Below the pieces are notes generated by a model. That model was not told the origin of the DNA and did not search any database. It saw nothing but the letters and a program-made list of their open reading frames with translations. From Corynebacterium minutissimum (GTDB taxonomy: Bacteria; Actinomycetota; Actinomycetes; Mycobacteriales; Mycobacteriaceae), in contig NZ_LAYQ01000001.1 in assembly GCF_000988205.1 (NCBI RefSeq), positions 1 to 64,000 on the forward strand: 64,000 nt of DNA, in the 5' to 3' direction. Below, in pieces: positions 8,900 through 17,837 of the stretch. The translations under genes and the position numbers were made by a program. Every line of letters begins with the position of its first letter. The first letter of the stretch is position 1.

Positions 8900-9873
8900 A
8901 TGACTGGCAAGGTTACCGGCAGCAGCAAGAACATGATGCTCTTCACCGGGCGCGCTCACCCGGCGTTGGCTGAGGCTGTGGCCAAGGAGCTCAAAACCGA
9001 TCTGGTTCCGACCACCGCCCGCGATTTCGCCAACGGTGAGATCTTCATTCGCTTCGAGGAGTCCGTCCGTGGTGCAGACTGCTTCGTGATGCAGTCCCAC
9101 ACCCAGCCGCTCAACAAGTGGCTGGTAGAGCAGCTCATCATGATTGATGCGCTCAAGCGCGGCTCCGCCAAGCGCATCACCGCCATCCTGCCCTTCTACC
9201 CGTACGCACGCCAGGACAAAAAGCACCTAGGCCGCGAACCTATTTCTGCCCGCCTGGTGGCAGACTTGCTGGCCGCTGCCGGTGCGGACCGCATCGTGTC
9301 CGTAGATCTGCACACCGACCAGATTCAGGGATTCTTTGATGGCCCAGTCGACCACATGCACGCCATGCCGATCCTGACCGACTACATCAAGTCCAAGTAC
9401 CCGCTGGACAACCTGGCTGTAGTCTCCCCCGATGCCGGCCGCGTGAAGGTCGCGGAGAAGTGGGCACACGAGTTGGGCGATGCCCCGCTTTCCTTCGTCC
9501 ACAAGACCCGCTCTAACACCGAGGCCAACAAGACGGTGTCCAACCGCGTCGTCGGTGACGTCGAGGGCAAGGACTGCATCCTGCTCGATGACATGATTGA
9601 TACCGGTGGCACCATCGCGGGCGCGGTCCGCGTGCTGGAAGAGGCCGGCGCTAAGTCCGTGGTTATCGCCTGCACCCACGGTGTCTTCTCCGACCCGGCC
9701 CGCGAGCGCCTGTCCGAGTGCGGTGCCGTAGAGGTCATCACCACCGATACCCTGCCGCAGTCCACCGAGGCTGGGACAACCTTACGGTGCTGTCCATCGC
9801 CCCGCTGCTGGCTCGCACTATCCACGAGATTTTCGAGAACGGTTCTGTCACCACCCTGTTTGAGACCCACTAA
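8900..9873 (+). CDS. prs: Ribose-phosphate pyrophosphokinase, apparent frameshift near the 3' end
   Basis: Makes PRPP from ribose-5-phosphate and ATP for nucleotide, His and Trp synthesis and, in this order, decaprenyl-phosphoribose for the wall. Family motifs are intact: YARQDKKH, the DLHTDQIQGFF segment and the PRPP loop ILLDDMIDTGGT. After STE (around 9770) the frame shifts. The text reads GAGGCTGGG, and restoring one G (GAGGGCTGG) gives the expected C-terminus EGWDNLTVLS...FENGSVTTLF and stop TAA at 9873, a 324-residue protein. As written the frame runs on to 9949 with an unrelated tail. Since prs should be essential and single-copy, an assembly error is likelier than a real mutation. Confidence 0.93.
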
Positions 9874-9976
9874 ATTTGGTTCAGCGACAACGCTGCTGCT
9901 AAAATCTGGTGCGTCTCGGCGAGGGAGAAATCCGTTATCGACGCGATAGCACAAGTTAAGCAGTGAATCTTGTATT

Positions 9977-10019
9977 AAGCCTGCGATGACTCGTCCAAGA
10001 CGTCCATCGGCAGGCTTTT
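9977..10019 (+). terminator. Rho-independent terminator after prs
   Basis: AAGCCTGCGATG (9977-9988) pairs with CATCGGCAGGCTT (10005-10017, one bulge) and is followed by a short T run. It separates prs from rplY. Confidence 0.7.
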
Positions 10020-10082
10020 GTCGTATCTACACGGTCCTTCATCAGCCCTTGCCGCACAACGATACTTTAAGGAGATTTACTT

Positions 10083-10739
10083 ATGGCTTCTGAGCGCCCC
10101 GTAGTGAAGGCTGAAGTCCGTTCTGAGTTTGGCAAGGGCTTCGCTCGCCGTCTGCGCGCTGCCGGCAAGATCCCGGGCGTTGTCTACGGCCACGCCGTCG
10201 ACGTTCTGCACTTCGCCGTTGACCGTCTGGAAATGACCGCAGTCGTCCGTAACCAAGGTGTTAACGCCGTGTTCGAGCTGGAGCTCGAGGGCGAGCAGCA
10301 CCTGGTCATGGTCAAGCACATCGACCAGAACGTCCTGACCTTCAACATCGATCACATCGACCTGCTCTCCATTAAGCGTGGCGAGAAGGTTGAGGTTGAG
10401 GTTCCGCTCGCTATCGAGGGCGAGCCGGCTCCGGGCCTCATGTTCATCCAGGATGCCGACGTCCTCCTGGTCGAGTCCGACGTACTCAACATTCCGGAAG
10501 AGATCGCCGTGTCCATCGAGGGTCTCGAGGACGGCACCGTGGTCACCGCTGGCGACATCACCCTGCCGGAGGGCACCACCCTGGTGGCCGAGGAAGACAC
10601 CGTCATCGTCTCCATCTCCGAGCCGGAGGTTGATGAGGACGTCGAGGCTGCCGCTGAGGCTGCCGAGGAAGGCGGCGCTGAGGCTGGCGCCGAGTCCGCC
10701 GATGAGGGAGCTTCCGAGGAGAAGAAGGACGAGGAGTAA
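10083..10739 (+). CDS. rplY: 50S ribosomal protein L25 / general stress protein Ctc
   Basis: A 218-residue L25 of the long, two-domain Ctc type, which binds 5S rRNA in the large subunit. The N-terminal 5S-binding domain covers residues ~1-95 (start MASERPVVKAEVRSEFGKGF, with GKIPGVVYGH at ~30-39). The C-terminal beta domain follows to ~180. The last ~35 residues are a low-complexity Glu/Ala tail, typical of actinobacterial L25. A strong AAGGAGA site precedes ATG 10083. It is flanked by terminators on both sides and by pth downstream, a conserved neighbourhood. Confidence 0.95.
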   Translation: MASERPVVKAEVRSEFGKGFARRLRAAGKIPGVVYGHAVDVLHFAVDRLEMTAVVRNQGVNAVFELELEGEQHLVMVKHIDQNVLTFNIDHIDLLSIKRGEKVEVEVPLAIEGEPAPGLMFIQDADVLLVESDVLNIPEEIAVSIEGLEDGTVVTAGDITLPEGTTLVAEEDTVIVSISEPEVDEDVEAAAEAAEEGGAEAGAESADEGASEEKKDEE

Positions 10740-10771
10740 AACTCCCCTCTCCTTATCACTCCTCATTTTCT

Positions 10772-10848
10772 AGCGCACCGCCGCCTGCAGTCTTTCTCAC
10801 TCCCTTCCCTACATACCGAGGGGGTGAGCTTGCAGATGGCGGTGCGCT
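10772..10848 (+). terminator. Terminator-like inverted repeat after rplY
   Basis: AGCGCACCGCC (10772-10782) pairs with GGCGGTGCGCT (10838-10848), with an additional CTGCAG/TGCAG pairing inside. The long loop and weak T-tract make a bidirectional or alternative-structure role possible. Confidence 0.6.
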
Positions 10849-10883
10849 CTTGTGTCTTCACCCCAGCGGCTTAGAATAGCTGC

Positions 10884-11423
10884 GTGACTTCTTCTCCTTT
10901 TCTCGTCGTTGGTCTAGGAAACCCCGGCCCGAAGTACGCCGGTACCCGCCACAACATTGGCTTTGATGTGGCTGATGAACTAGCCCACGAGCTGCTGACT
11001 TCCTTTTCCGTTCATAAGAAAACCAACACGGATGTCGCCGAAGCGCGGCGTGGGGACGCCAAGGTGATCGTCGCCAAGCCGCGCTGCTTCATGAACTTGT
11101 CCGGCGGTCCCATCAAGGCCCTTGCCCAATACTTCAACGTTCCGCATGACCACATCATCGTTGTCCACGATGAGCTAGAGCTCGACTTCGCCGCCAACAA
11201 GAGACGCCTCGGCGGCGGGGACCACGGCCACAATGGCCTGCGCTCCACCACGAAGTCCCTGGGTACCAAGGACTATCAGCGGCTTTCAGTAGGCATCGGA
11301 CGCCCGCCCGGCCGCATGGACCCAGCCGCGTTTGTTCTCAAGCCATGGAGCAAACAAGAAGCCCAGGAGATTCCCATCGTCTGTGCTGATGCGGTGGATG
11401 AGATTCTTCGCGCGTTAGACTAG
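10884..11423 (+). CDS. pth: Peptidyl-tRNA hydrolase (first copy)
   Basis: Releases tRNA from peptidyl-tRNA that has dropped off ribosomes. The 179 residues show the bacterial Pth pattern: LVVGLGNPGPKYAGTRHNIG with the catalytic His, PRCFMNLSGGPI, VVHDELELDF and GDHGHNGLRS. The start is GTG 10884. It follows rplY, as in many actinobacteria. A second, longer Pth is encoded at 18860-19540, so the activity is duplicated in this window. The stop is six bases before the next gene, suggesting co-transcription with the fumarylacetoacetase-family gene. Confidence 0.94.
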   Translation: MTSSPFLVVGLGNPGPKYAGTRHNIGFDVADELAHELLTSFSVHKKTNTDVAEARRGDAKVIVAKPRCFMNLSGGPIKALAQYFNVPHDHIIVVHDELELDFAANKRRLGGGDHGHNGLRSTTKSLGTKDYQRLSVGIGRPPGRMDPAAFVLKPWSKQEAQEIPIVCADAVDEILRALD

Positions 11424-11428
11424 CCGGC

Positions 11429-12306
11429 ATGAAGCTCGCTACTCTCCGCACCAGTTTTGGAACCTGCGCTATCCGCATCGACGGCCCCAACGTGGGCACC
11501 GAGCTGGATTATGAGGATGTCGGCGAATTGCTGGCCAGTCCAGACTGGCGCAAAGCCGCGCAGCTCTCCGGCGAGCCGGTGGTTTTTGACAACGCCGACC
11601 TCGCCCCCGTCCTCCCGAACCCGGGCAAGATTATCTGCGTTGGCGTCAACTACGCCAAGCATGCGCGGGAGATGGGGAGAGAACTTCCCACACAGCCCAC
11701 GCTCTTCATCAAGTTCCCGGATGCTCTAACCGGCCCCTTCGACGATGTCTATATTCCGGACTATGCCACGAAGAAACTGGACTACGAAGGAGAGCTCGCC
11801 GTAGTCATGGGCCGCCGCGCGCACCGGGTGAGCGTGAAAGATGCGCTGGGTTACGTGGCCGGCTATGCCATTATGAACGACTACACTCTGCGGGATTATC
11901 AGCGCGCAACCACGCAGTTCCACGCCGGCAAATCCTTCTACCGCACCGCCGGCTTCGGGCCCTGGCTGACTACGGCTGATGAATGGGCCCCGGGCAAGGC
12001 CGCGCGGCTTACGACGACCGTCGACGCGACGTACGCCAAGATGACAACACTGATGATCTCATCTTCTCCGTGGCCGAGCTCATCGCATTCTGTTCCTCCC
12101 TCTACCCTCTCAATCCTGGCGATGTCATTGCCACCGGCACCCCGGAAGGCGTGGGCTTTGCGCGCGGCGAGGGGGCGCTGCTTGGCGACGGCTCCCGCAC
12201 CCGCATCAGCATCGAAGGTCTTGGGGCAATTGAGAACACCACACGCTTCGGCGAGCCACCCGCTGCTGGTGGCTGCGGCGACGACTGCTCTTGTCACAGC
12301 TGTTAA
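11429..12306 (+). CDS. Fumarylacetoacetate hydrolase family protein, apparent frameshift
   Basis: Metal-dependent C-C bond hydrolase or isomerase family acting in aromatic or keto-acid degradation. The first frame covers the N-terminal cap and the core up to GKAARLTTTVD (residue ~198), with ICVGVNYAKHA, FIKFPDAL and YEGELAVVMGR. Near 12025 a G is missing (GACGCGAC instead of GACGGCGAC). The second frame then supplies the rest, with DDLIFSVAELIAF and NPGDVIATGTPEGVGFAR, ending at 12306. The restored protein is ~292 residues, the normal length. The Cys/His-rich tail (GGCGDDCSCHSC) is odd. Sequencing error or recent loss cannot be told apart here. Confidence 0.88.
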
Positions 12307-12402
12307 CATTCAGCCATATTCAGGGTCTTCAGCGAACACGCTCTGATTTCGATACGGTGGGGCACCACATTTCCCTCGATTGACTGAGAAGGATAAGCCT
12401 TA

Positions 12403-12870
12403 ATGACTCTTCGTTCCCGCTTCACCGCCGCCGGCATCGCACTCTGCGCGAGCACCGCGCTGGTGGCGTGCTCGTCGGATAAAGAGGCCGATCCCGCCCC
12501 GACGCCGACTCCCGCGCCGGTGGAAACCGTGACGGAAACAGCCGCAGCACCGGGCACGGATGCGGGCGATGATGACCATGATGACGATCGCGACGATGAA
12601 GACGCTCAGCAGCCTGCGGATACGGCGGGCGCCGGAGCCACTGGCAACGCAGAGGGCTCCGGCATGCTCAGCGGCGATGAAGCATTCGAGAAAGCCTTAG
12701 CCCACGCCGGCGTTGGTGCCCAGGACGTCACGGAAAAGGAAGTCGACTACGACGATGGTGATGACGGCAAGGGCCCGCACTGGGAGATCGAGTTCAAGGC
12801 CAACGGCCAGGAGCACGAGCTGGATGTCGACGCCGCCAGCGGAGCGGTAACGCAACACGAAGTCGACTAA
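12403..12870 (+). CDS. PepSY-domain lipoprotein
   Basis: A 155-residue secreted protein. A signal peptide with lipobox LVAC (Cys ~24) is followed by a Pro/Thr linker and a highly acidic Asp/Glu stretch with HDDD runs (residues ~55-70). A C-terminal PepSY-like domain follows (residues ~88-155: GDEAFEKALAHAG, then WEIEFKANGQEHELDVDAASG). PepSY domains often inhibit proteases or bind metals or heme at the cell surface. The function here is unknown. It is a monocistronic unit with its own upstream spacer of ~96 bp and AGAAGG before ATG. Confidence 0.85.
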   Translation: MTLRSRFTAAGIALCASTALVACSSDKEADPAPTPTPAPVETVTETAAAPGTDAGDDDHDDDRDDEDAQQPADTAGAGATGNAEGSGMLSGDEAFEKALAHAGVGAQDVTEKEVDYDDGDDGKGPHWEIEFKANGQEHELDVDAASGAVTQHEVD

Positions 12871-12945
12871 GCACGCGCTTAATCCGGCTCCCCTTCCTTA
12901 GCCCACGTTTAGTCATTTTCCCAGCTAAGGGGTAAATTTAAAGGT

Positions 12946-13851
12946 ATGAGTTCACAGTCTAAGAAGTCTGCCACCAAGCCGCCGAAGCTAGACAAGCAAG
13001 CCTATGAGGATGAGCTTAAACGTCTCCAAGCGGAGCTCGTCGAGATGCAGCAGTGGGTCGTTGAGACCGGTGCCCGCGTGGTCATCATCATGGAAGGCCG
13101 CGACGCCGCCGGCAAGGGTTCCGCCATTAAGCGTATTACGCAATACCTGAACCCGCGTACGTGCCGCATCGAAGCACTGCCCAAGCCCACCGACCGCGAG
13201 GCGGGCCAATGGTACTTCCAGCGCTACATTGAGAAGCTGCCCACCGCTGGTGAGATCGTCATCTTCGACCGTTCTTGGTACAACCGCGCCGGCGTGGAAC
13301 GCGTCATGGGCTTTTGCTCCCAGCAGGAGTACGTGCGCTTCCTGCACCAGGCTCCCCTACTCGAGCACATGCTCATCGAGGACGGCATCATTCTGCTTAA
13401 GTACTGGTTCTCCGTCTCTGACGAGGAGCAGCTCGCGCGCTTTAAATCCCGCCGCAACGATCCGCTGCGCCGCTGGAAGCTCTCCCCCATGGACCTGCAG
13501 TCCATCACCCGCTGGGAAGACTACTCGCGTGCCAAGGACGAGATGTTCGTCCACACCGATACCCCCTCCGCCCCGTGGTACACGGTGGAGTCCGAGGATA
13601 AGAAGCGCTCACGCATCAACGTGATCATCCACATCCTCAAGATGGTTCCCTACCAGCACGTGGAGCAAGACGTACCGGAAATTCCGAGCCGCCCCGAGCT
13701 CGAGGCCGAATACGTCCGCCCGCCGCGCAACGACTTTTCCTATGTTCCGGATGTCGCAGCGGATCTGGAGCGTGAGAAGGTCAACGGCAACGGCTCCGGC
13801 AAGAAGCAGGGAAAGAAAAAGAAGGGCAAGAAGGACAAAAAGAAGAAGTAG
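12946..13851 (+). CDS. ppk2: Polyphosphate kinase 2
   Basis: A 301-residue PPK2-family nucleotide kinase that transfers phosphate between polyphosphate and (d)NDP or GTP/ATP. Walker A EGRDAAGKG (~residue 51-59), the lid segment QWYFQRYIEKLP, and Walker B IFDRSWYNR are all present, followed by LLKYWFSVS and PLRRWKLSPMD. This is the one-domain class I PPK2. The C-terminus ends in a lysine-rich tail (GKKKKGKKDKKKK), which could bind polyphosphate. Two such enzymes are known in C. glutamicum; only one is in this window. The gene is followed by the IS30-disrupted palindrome. Confidence 0.95.
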   Translation: MSSQSKKSATKPPKLDKQAYEDELKRLQAELVEMQQWVVETGARVVIIMEGRDAAGKGSAIKRITQYLNPRTCRIEALPKPTDREAGQWYFQRYIEKLPTAGEIVIFDRSWYNRAGVERVMGFCSQQEYVRFLHQAPLLEHMLIEDGIILLKYWFSVSDEEQLARFKSRRNDPLRRWKLSPMDLQSITRWEDYSRAKDEMFVHTDTPSAPWYTVESEDKKRSRINVIIHILKMVPYQHVEQDVPEIPSRPELEAEYVRPPRNDFSYVPDVAADLEREKVNGNGSGKKQGKKKKGKKDKKKK

Positions 13852-13907
13852 TTCTTCCTCAGACTTCTCCTAAATTTTAGGCAGGCATAACCGCCCCACT
13901 CGTTGCA

Positions 13908-13927
13908 CACTGCCCTATCTGACGAAA
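13908..13927. repeat. Intergenic palindrome, copy 1, left arm (split by IS30)
   Basis: CACTGCCCTATCTGACGAAAG is a diverged left arm of the family described at 23982 and 45137. The right arm is at 16191-16210, with the IS30 element and its 3-bp target duplication between them. The site lies between the convergent ppk2 and gapB genes. Confidence 0.6.
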
Positions 13928-13988
13928 GTTGCCCGCCTTCGGCGAGTTCAGGTGGTGAATGCATCTATACAGCTAGGAGGTTGTGTAG

Positions 13989-16150
13989 ATGTCAAGTGAT
14001 AAGAGGCTGCGTGAGCGGTATGTGGAGGCGTATCTGCATGATGCGCGTCCGATGTCGGTGATCCTGAAGGAGTTGGGGGTCTCGAAGGCTACGGCGAAGG
14101 TGTGGCGTCAGGCTGAGGGCCTTAGCCGTGGTCAGCGTCAGCGGAGTCTGACTGAGGATAAATTCAAAGATCAGTACCAAAAGGTCGTTGCTCTTGTAGA
14201 AAGCGGCCAGTCTGCGTATAGCGCACTGAAAGAGACTGGTTTCCCACAGACTGCTTACCGATACCTTGCCCAAGACGGTATCGAACTCGCTAATACCAGT
14301 CGTGGTGGAGCCATACAACGCGAGCGGGATCGCATCGCTAAAGACTTTCCGATCACGCAAGACTTCACGTTTTAAGGTGGCGTTAAACGATTCTGCCAGG
14401 GCATTATCGGCACTCGTTCCCACCGCTCCCATGGATTGGCGCACACCAAGTTGGGCGCAGTGGTCCCCAAAAGCCTGTGAGGTGTACACACTGCCATGAT
14501 CAGAATGGAAAATTGCCCTAGTAAGGTTTCCGCGGACTTTGCTGGCATGAGACAAAGCTTCGATAACCAGAGATACCCGCATGTGATCGGCTAGCGCATG
14601 ACCGACAAGTTTGCGCGAGTAGACATCGATGACCGTGGCAAGGTACATGTTCTTGCCGCCCTTACACGGCAGGTAGGTGATGTCGCCTACATAGACGTGG
14701 TTCGGCCTGTCAGCGGTGAATTTGCGGCCTACGAGATCTGGCATGACTCGGTGACCAGGCTTGCGCCTAGTGGTGATGCATCGACGCCGTTTGGTAAAGC
14801 CTTTTAGCCCCATGGATTTCATGATGCGTGCGACCTTCTTGTGATATATCGGGCCGAAGTCCATATCGTCGTTGAGGCTTGCAGCGATGCGTTTAGCACC
14901 ATAAAGCCCGTGCTCATCATCGAAGATGGTCTTGATTCTTGCACCAATAAGAGCATCAGAGCATATCTTTAACCTGCGATTTTCGCGGGTGTTAACCCAT
15001 TTGTAGAACGAGGATTGAAACTTGTTGATGCTGGAAAAGCTATAAACAGGCTGGCCAGGTGGTTGATCGCAGCGCTGACACGGTGAAAACGTGGCATCAT
15101 AATCGCATGTCTGGGCGTTTGATACTCAATGATCATCCCACTGAATCCGAATCGAAAGTAGGACGCGGAAAGCGTCTTATCCGTCATGACCGAATAGAGA
15201 TAGCCTACCTGCTGAAACAGGGCCATACTCACCGTGAGATCGCAGCCCAGCTCGGCCGGAATCAGTCGACGATTAGCAGGGAAATCACCCGTGGGATGAC
15301 TGAGCATGGCTACGATGCCCTCGTGGCGCAAAAGCGGGCTGTAGACCGCCTAGCCAGGCCTAAACCCCGCAAACTCGATACCAACCCGCAGCTGCGCGCC
15401 TTTGTTATCGAGGGGCTGAATTCAAAGTGGTCGCCGGAGCAGATTTCAAACTTTCTTGCCCGCTGCTTCGGTAAAGGTGGGGATATGTCGATTAGTCATG
15501 AAACCATCTACCAAGCTCTCTACATCCAAGCTAAAGGTGCCTTGCGTCAGGAGCTGAAGGTAGAAAAAGCCCTGCGCTCTGGGCGTACCGGCCGAAAACC
15601 ACAATCACATCTGCCAGCCCGCGGTAATCGAAGCTGGATTGGTGAAGACTATCGCATCAGCAAGCGCCCTGCCAGTGTTGAAGACCGCGCTGTTCCAGGG
15701 CATTGGGAAGGCGATCTCATCATCGGACAAGGAGGAACCACTGCGCTAGTGACCTGTGTGGAACGCAGTACTCGCTACACCATGATCCGCAAACTGGATG
15801 TTCATGATTCCGCCACGACTGTCGATAAGTTGATCGAGATGTTTACCGGCAAAATACGCAACATCACCAAGACTCTCACGTGGGACCAAGGCGTAGAACT
15901 AGCCCAAGTAGACAAGCTGAGCATCGCACGTGGACTAGCAGTCTACTTCTGTGATCCACACTCGCCGTGGCAACGTCCTACCAACGAAAACACCAACGGG
16001 CTAGTCAGAGACTTCCTGCCCAAAGGAAGCGACTTTAGTACCCTGACCGACAAGGATGTCCAACACATTCAAGACCTTCTCAACGGGCGCCCCAGAAAAG
16101 TCCTCAACTGGTATAAACCAGAAGAGAAGATACAAGAACTATTCAAGTGA
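13989..16150 (+). pseudogene. IS30-family transposase, disrupted
   Basis: The 5' part (13989 to ~14343) matches residues 1-~118 of the intact transposase at 33011: a helix-turn-helix region with GVSKATAKVWRQ and YSALKETGFPQTAYRYL. The 3' part resumes at ~15015 and carries an indel just after the junction (GGAAAAGC where the intact copy has GGCAAAAGC). From 15059 it is open to 16150 with the second helix-turn-helix (HTHREIAAQLGRNQSTISREI) and the DDE core (GHWEGDLIIG, TWDQGVELA and NENTNGLVRDFLP). The 3' frame of 363 codons could still give a truncated protein, but the full transposase is lost. Confidence 0.9.
14344..15014 (-). pseudogene. IS3 OrfB fragment inside the IS30 element
   Basis: An internal piece of an OrfB closely related to the gene at 1-575. 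The protein reads from SSFYKWVNTRENRRLK (N-terminal side) through the HTH_21-like part and the rve core (VGDITYL, IFHSDHGSVY, ALAESFNATLKREVLRD) and stops abruptly at RDRKV. Both the start and the C-terminal tail are missing, and no IS3 terminal repeats are present. IS30 sequence resumes directly on either side with only ~2 bp lost. It is a dead fragment, not a complete insertion sequence. Confidence 0.88.
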
Positions 16151-16190
16151 TGTATCCACCACTTGAAACCGCCTTCAGATCTGGCTAGAT

Positions 16191-16210
16191 CTTTGGCAAC
16201 AAGGGCAGTT
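16191..16210. repeat. Intergenic palindrome, copy 1, right arm
   Basis: CTTTGGCAACAAGGGCAGTT pairs with the left arm at 13908-13927 across the IS30 insertion. Confidence 0.6.
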
Positions 16211-16271
16211 AAGCGTTTGGAGCGTCAAGTCAAGGCTAGGTCGCACGCCGAGCAGAACCCGAAAACAGCGA

Positions 16272-16305
16272 AACACCGCCCACGCCATGCGGCGAGGGCG
16301 GTGTC
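16272..16305 (-). terminator. Terminator downstream of gapB
   Basis: ACACCGCCC (from ~16273) pairs with GGGCGGTGT (to ~16304), with inner CGCC/GGCG pairing. It lies immediately after the gapB stop on the minus strand. Confidence 0.75.
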
Positions 16306-16318
16306 AGTGTTCTAGCTC

Positions 16319-17773
16319 TTAGAGCTCAGAGACGTCAACGCGCTTCGGGTACACCACCGGGCGGGCACCGGCGATTTCCTCGACGATGCGGATGACCTGG
16401 TTGGAGTAACCGAACTCGTTGTCGTACCACACGTAGAGCACAAGGTGCTTGCCGGAGGAGATGGTGGCGAGACCATCGACCACACCAGCGTGGGTAGAGC
16501 CCACGAAGTCAGAGGACACAACCTCCGGGGAAGCAATGTAGGAAATCTGCTGGCGCAGGTCAGAGTGCAGGGACACGTTACGCAGGAAGTTATTGACCTC
16601 GTCGCGGTCAGCTTCCTTCTCCAGCTCGAGGTTGAGCACAGCCATGGACACGTCCGGAGTGGGAACGCGAATAGCGTTACCGGTGAGCTTGCCCTCAAAC
16701 TCCGGCAGAGCCTTGGACACGGCCTTGGCTGCACCGGTTTCCGTGAGCACCATGTTCAGGCCAGCTGCGCGACCGCGGCGGTCACCCTTGTGGAAGTTAT
16801 CGATGAGGTTCTGGTCGTTGGTGAAGGAGTGTGCGGTCTCCACATGGCCATGAACCACGCCGTAGCGGTCGTTGATGACCTTGAGCACCGGGGTGATGCC
16901 GTTGGTGGTGCAGGATGCGGCGGAGAGGATCTGGTCGGAGTCCTCGATGTCGCCGTGGTTGATGCCGTAGACAATGTTCTTCAGATCGCCCTTGCCCGGA
17001 GCGGTGAGCAGCACGCGAGCCACACCCTTGGACTGCAGGTGCTGGGACAGTCCCTCACGGTCGCGCCACACACCGGTGTTGTCGACGACGATGGCGTTGT
17101 CGATGCCGTACTTGGTGTAGTCAATGTCCGCCGGGTCATTGGCATAAATCATCTGAATCTTGGTGCCGTTGGCCCAGATGACCTCGTTCTCCTCGTCAAC
17201 AGCGATGGTGCCGTTGAAGGCACCGTGGACGGAGTCACGGCGCAGGAGGGAGGCGCGCTTGAAGATGTCAATGTCGCCCTTCTTGCGCACGACGATAGCG
17301 CGCAGGCGCACGCCGCCGTAGGCAGCCTCGCGGGCGATGAGGATGCGGGCCAAGAGGCGGCCGATGCGACCGAAGCCGTAGAGAACGACGTCGGTGGATT
17401 CCTTATCCACACCGGCACCGACGAGATCGACGAGGGTCTCCTCGAGGTAGTTGCGCAGGTTATCGGAGCCGGACTCCTGGAAGCCGGTGGCCAGGCGGCC
17501 CAGGTCAATAGAGGCGGTGCCCAGGTTCATCGAGCACAGTTCCTTGAGAATAGGCAGGGTCTCTGCGGTGGAAAGCTCGCGCTCAGCGATGCGGCGGGCG
17601 TAGCGGTGCGCCTTGATGATGTCGATGTCGGTCACGCCGATGAGCAGACGGCCGTAGATAGAGGTGACAACGTTATTGTTGCGGTGCAGCTGGTGGATGA
17701 GCGGGATCATCTCTTGGGCCAGCTCCAGGCGCTCGTTCCAATCCTCGTGCCCAATGTGCGCGTTCGAAGTCAC
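16319..17773 (-). CDS. gapB: Glyceraldehyde-3-phosphate dehydrogenase, long form
   Basis: A 484-residue GAPDH. Residues ~1-125 are an extra helical region not found in classical ~335-residue GAPDH. The Rossmann domain starts at VVLYGFGRIGRLLARIL (~128), and the catalytic Cys lies in SAASCTTNGITPVLK. The C-terminal signature WYDNEFGYSNQV is present. The layout matches the corynebacterial GapB/GapX type, which in C. glutamicum favours the gluconeogenic direction and can use NADP; that cofactor preference is known for the family, not seen here. It is monocistronic, with a terminator downstream and npd starting upstream on the same strand. Confidence 0.93.
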   Translation of the reverse strand: MTSNAHIGHEDWNERLELAQEMIPLIHQLHRNNNVVTSIYGRLLIGVTDIDIIKAHRYARRIAERELSTAETLPILKELCSMNLGTASIDLGRLATGFQESGSDNLRNYLEETLVDLVGAGVDKESTDVVLYGFGRIGRLLARILIAREAAYGGVRLRAIVVRKKGDIDIFKRASLLRRDSVHGAFNGTIAVDEENEVIWANGTKIQMIYANDPADIDYTKYGIDNAIVVDNTGVWRDREGLSQHLQSKGVARVLLTAPGKGDLKNIVYGINHGDIEDSDQILSAASCTTNGITPVLKVINDRYGVVHGHVETAHSFTNDQNLIDNFHKGDRRGRAAGLNMVLTETGAAKAVSKALPEFEGKLTGNAIRVPTPDVSMAVLNLELEKEADRDEVNNFLRNVSLHSDLRQQISYIASPEVVSSDFVGSTHAGVVDGLATISSGKHLVLYVWYDNEFGYSNQVIRIVEEIAGARPVVYPKRVDVSEL

Positions 17774-17837
17774 GTGCTTTGTATCCTTTACTCGTCAAAA
17801 AGGGTGTAAAACTCTGTCCATCCGTAAATATTAACCC

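Larger units (their letters stand above)
13941..16173 (+). mobile_element. IS30-family element, copy 1, interrupted
   Basis: The ends are imperfect inverted repeats of ~25 bp (GGCGAGTTCAGGTGGTGAATG at 13941; complement of CCACCACTTGAAACCGCC ending at 16173). A 3-bp duplication TTC flanks it (13938-13940 and 16174-16176). It is the same element as 32963-34527, but with 671 bp of an IS3 transposase gene inserted. Without that insert it would be 1562 bp, close to the 1565 bp of the intact copy. Confidence 0.9.

Noticed and set aside
16445..17809. A 454-codon plus-strand frame
   Set aside because: It is the complement of gapB, which has full GAPDH signatures.
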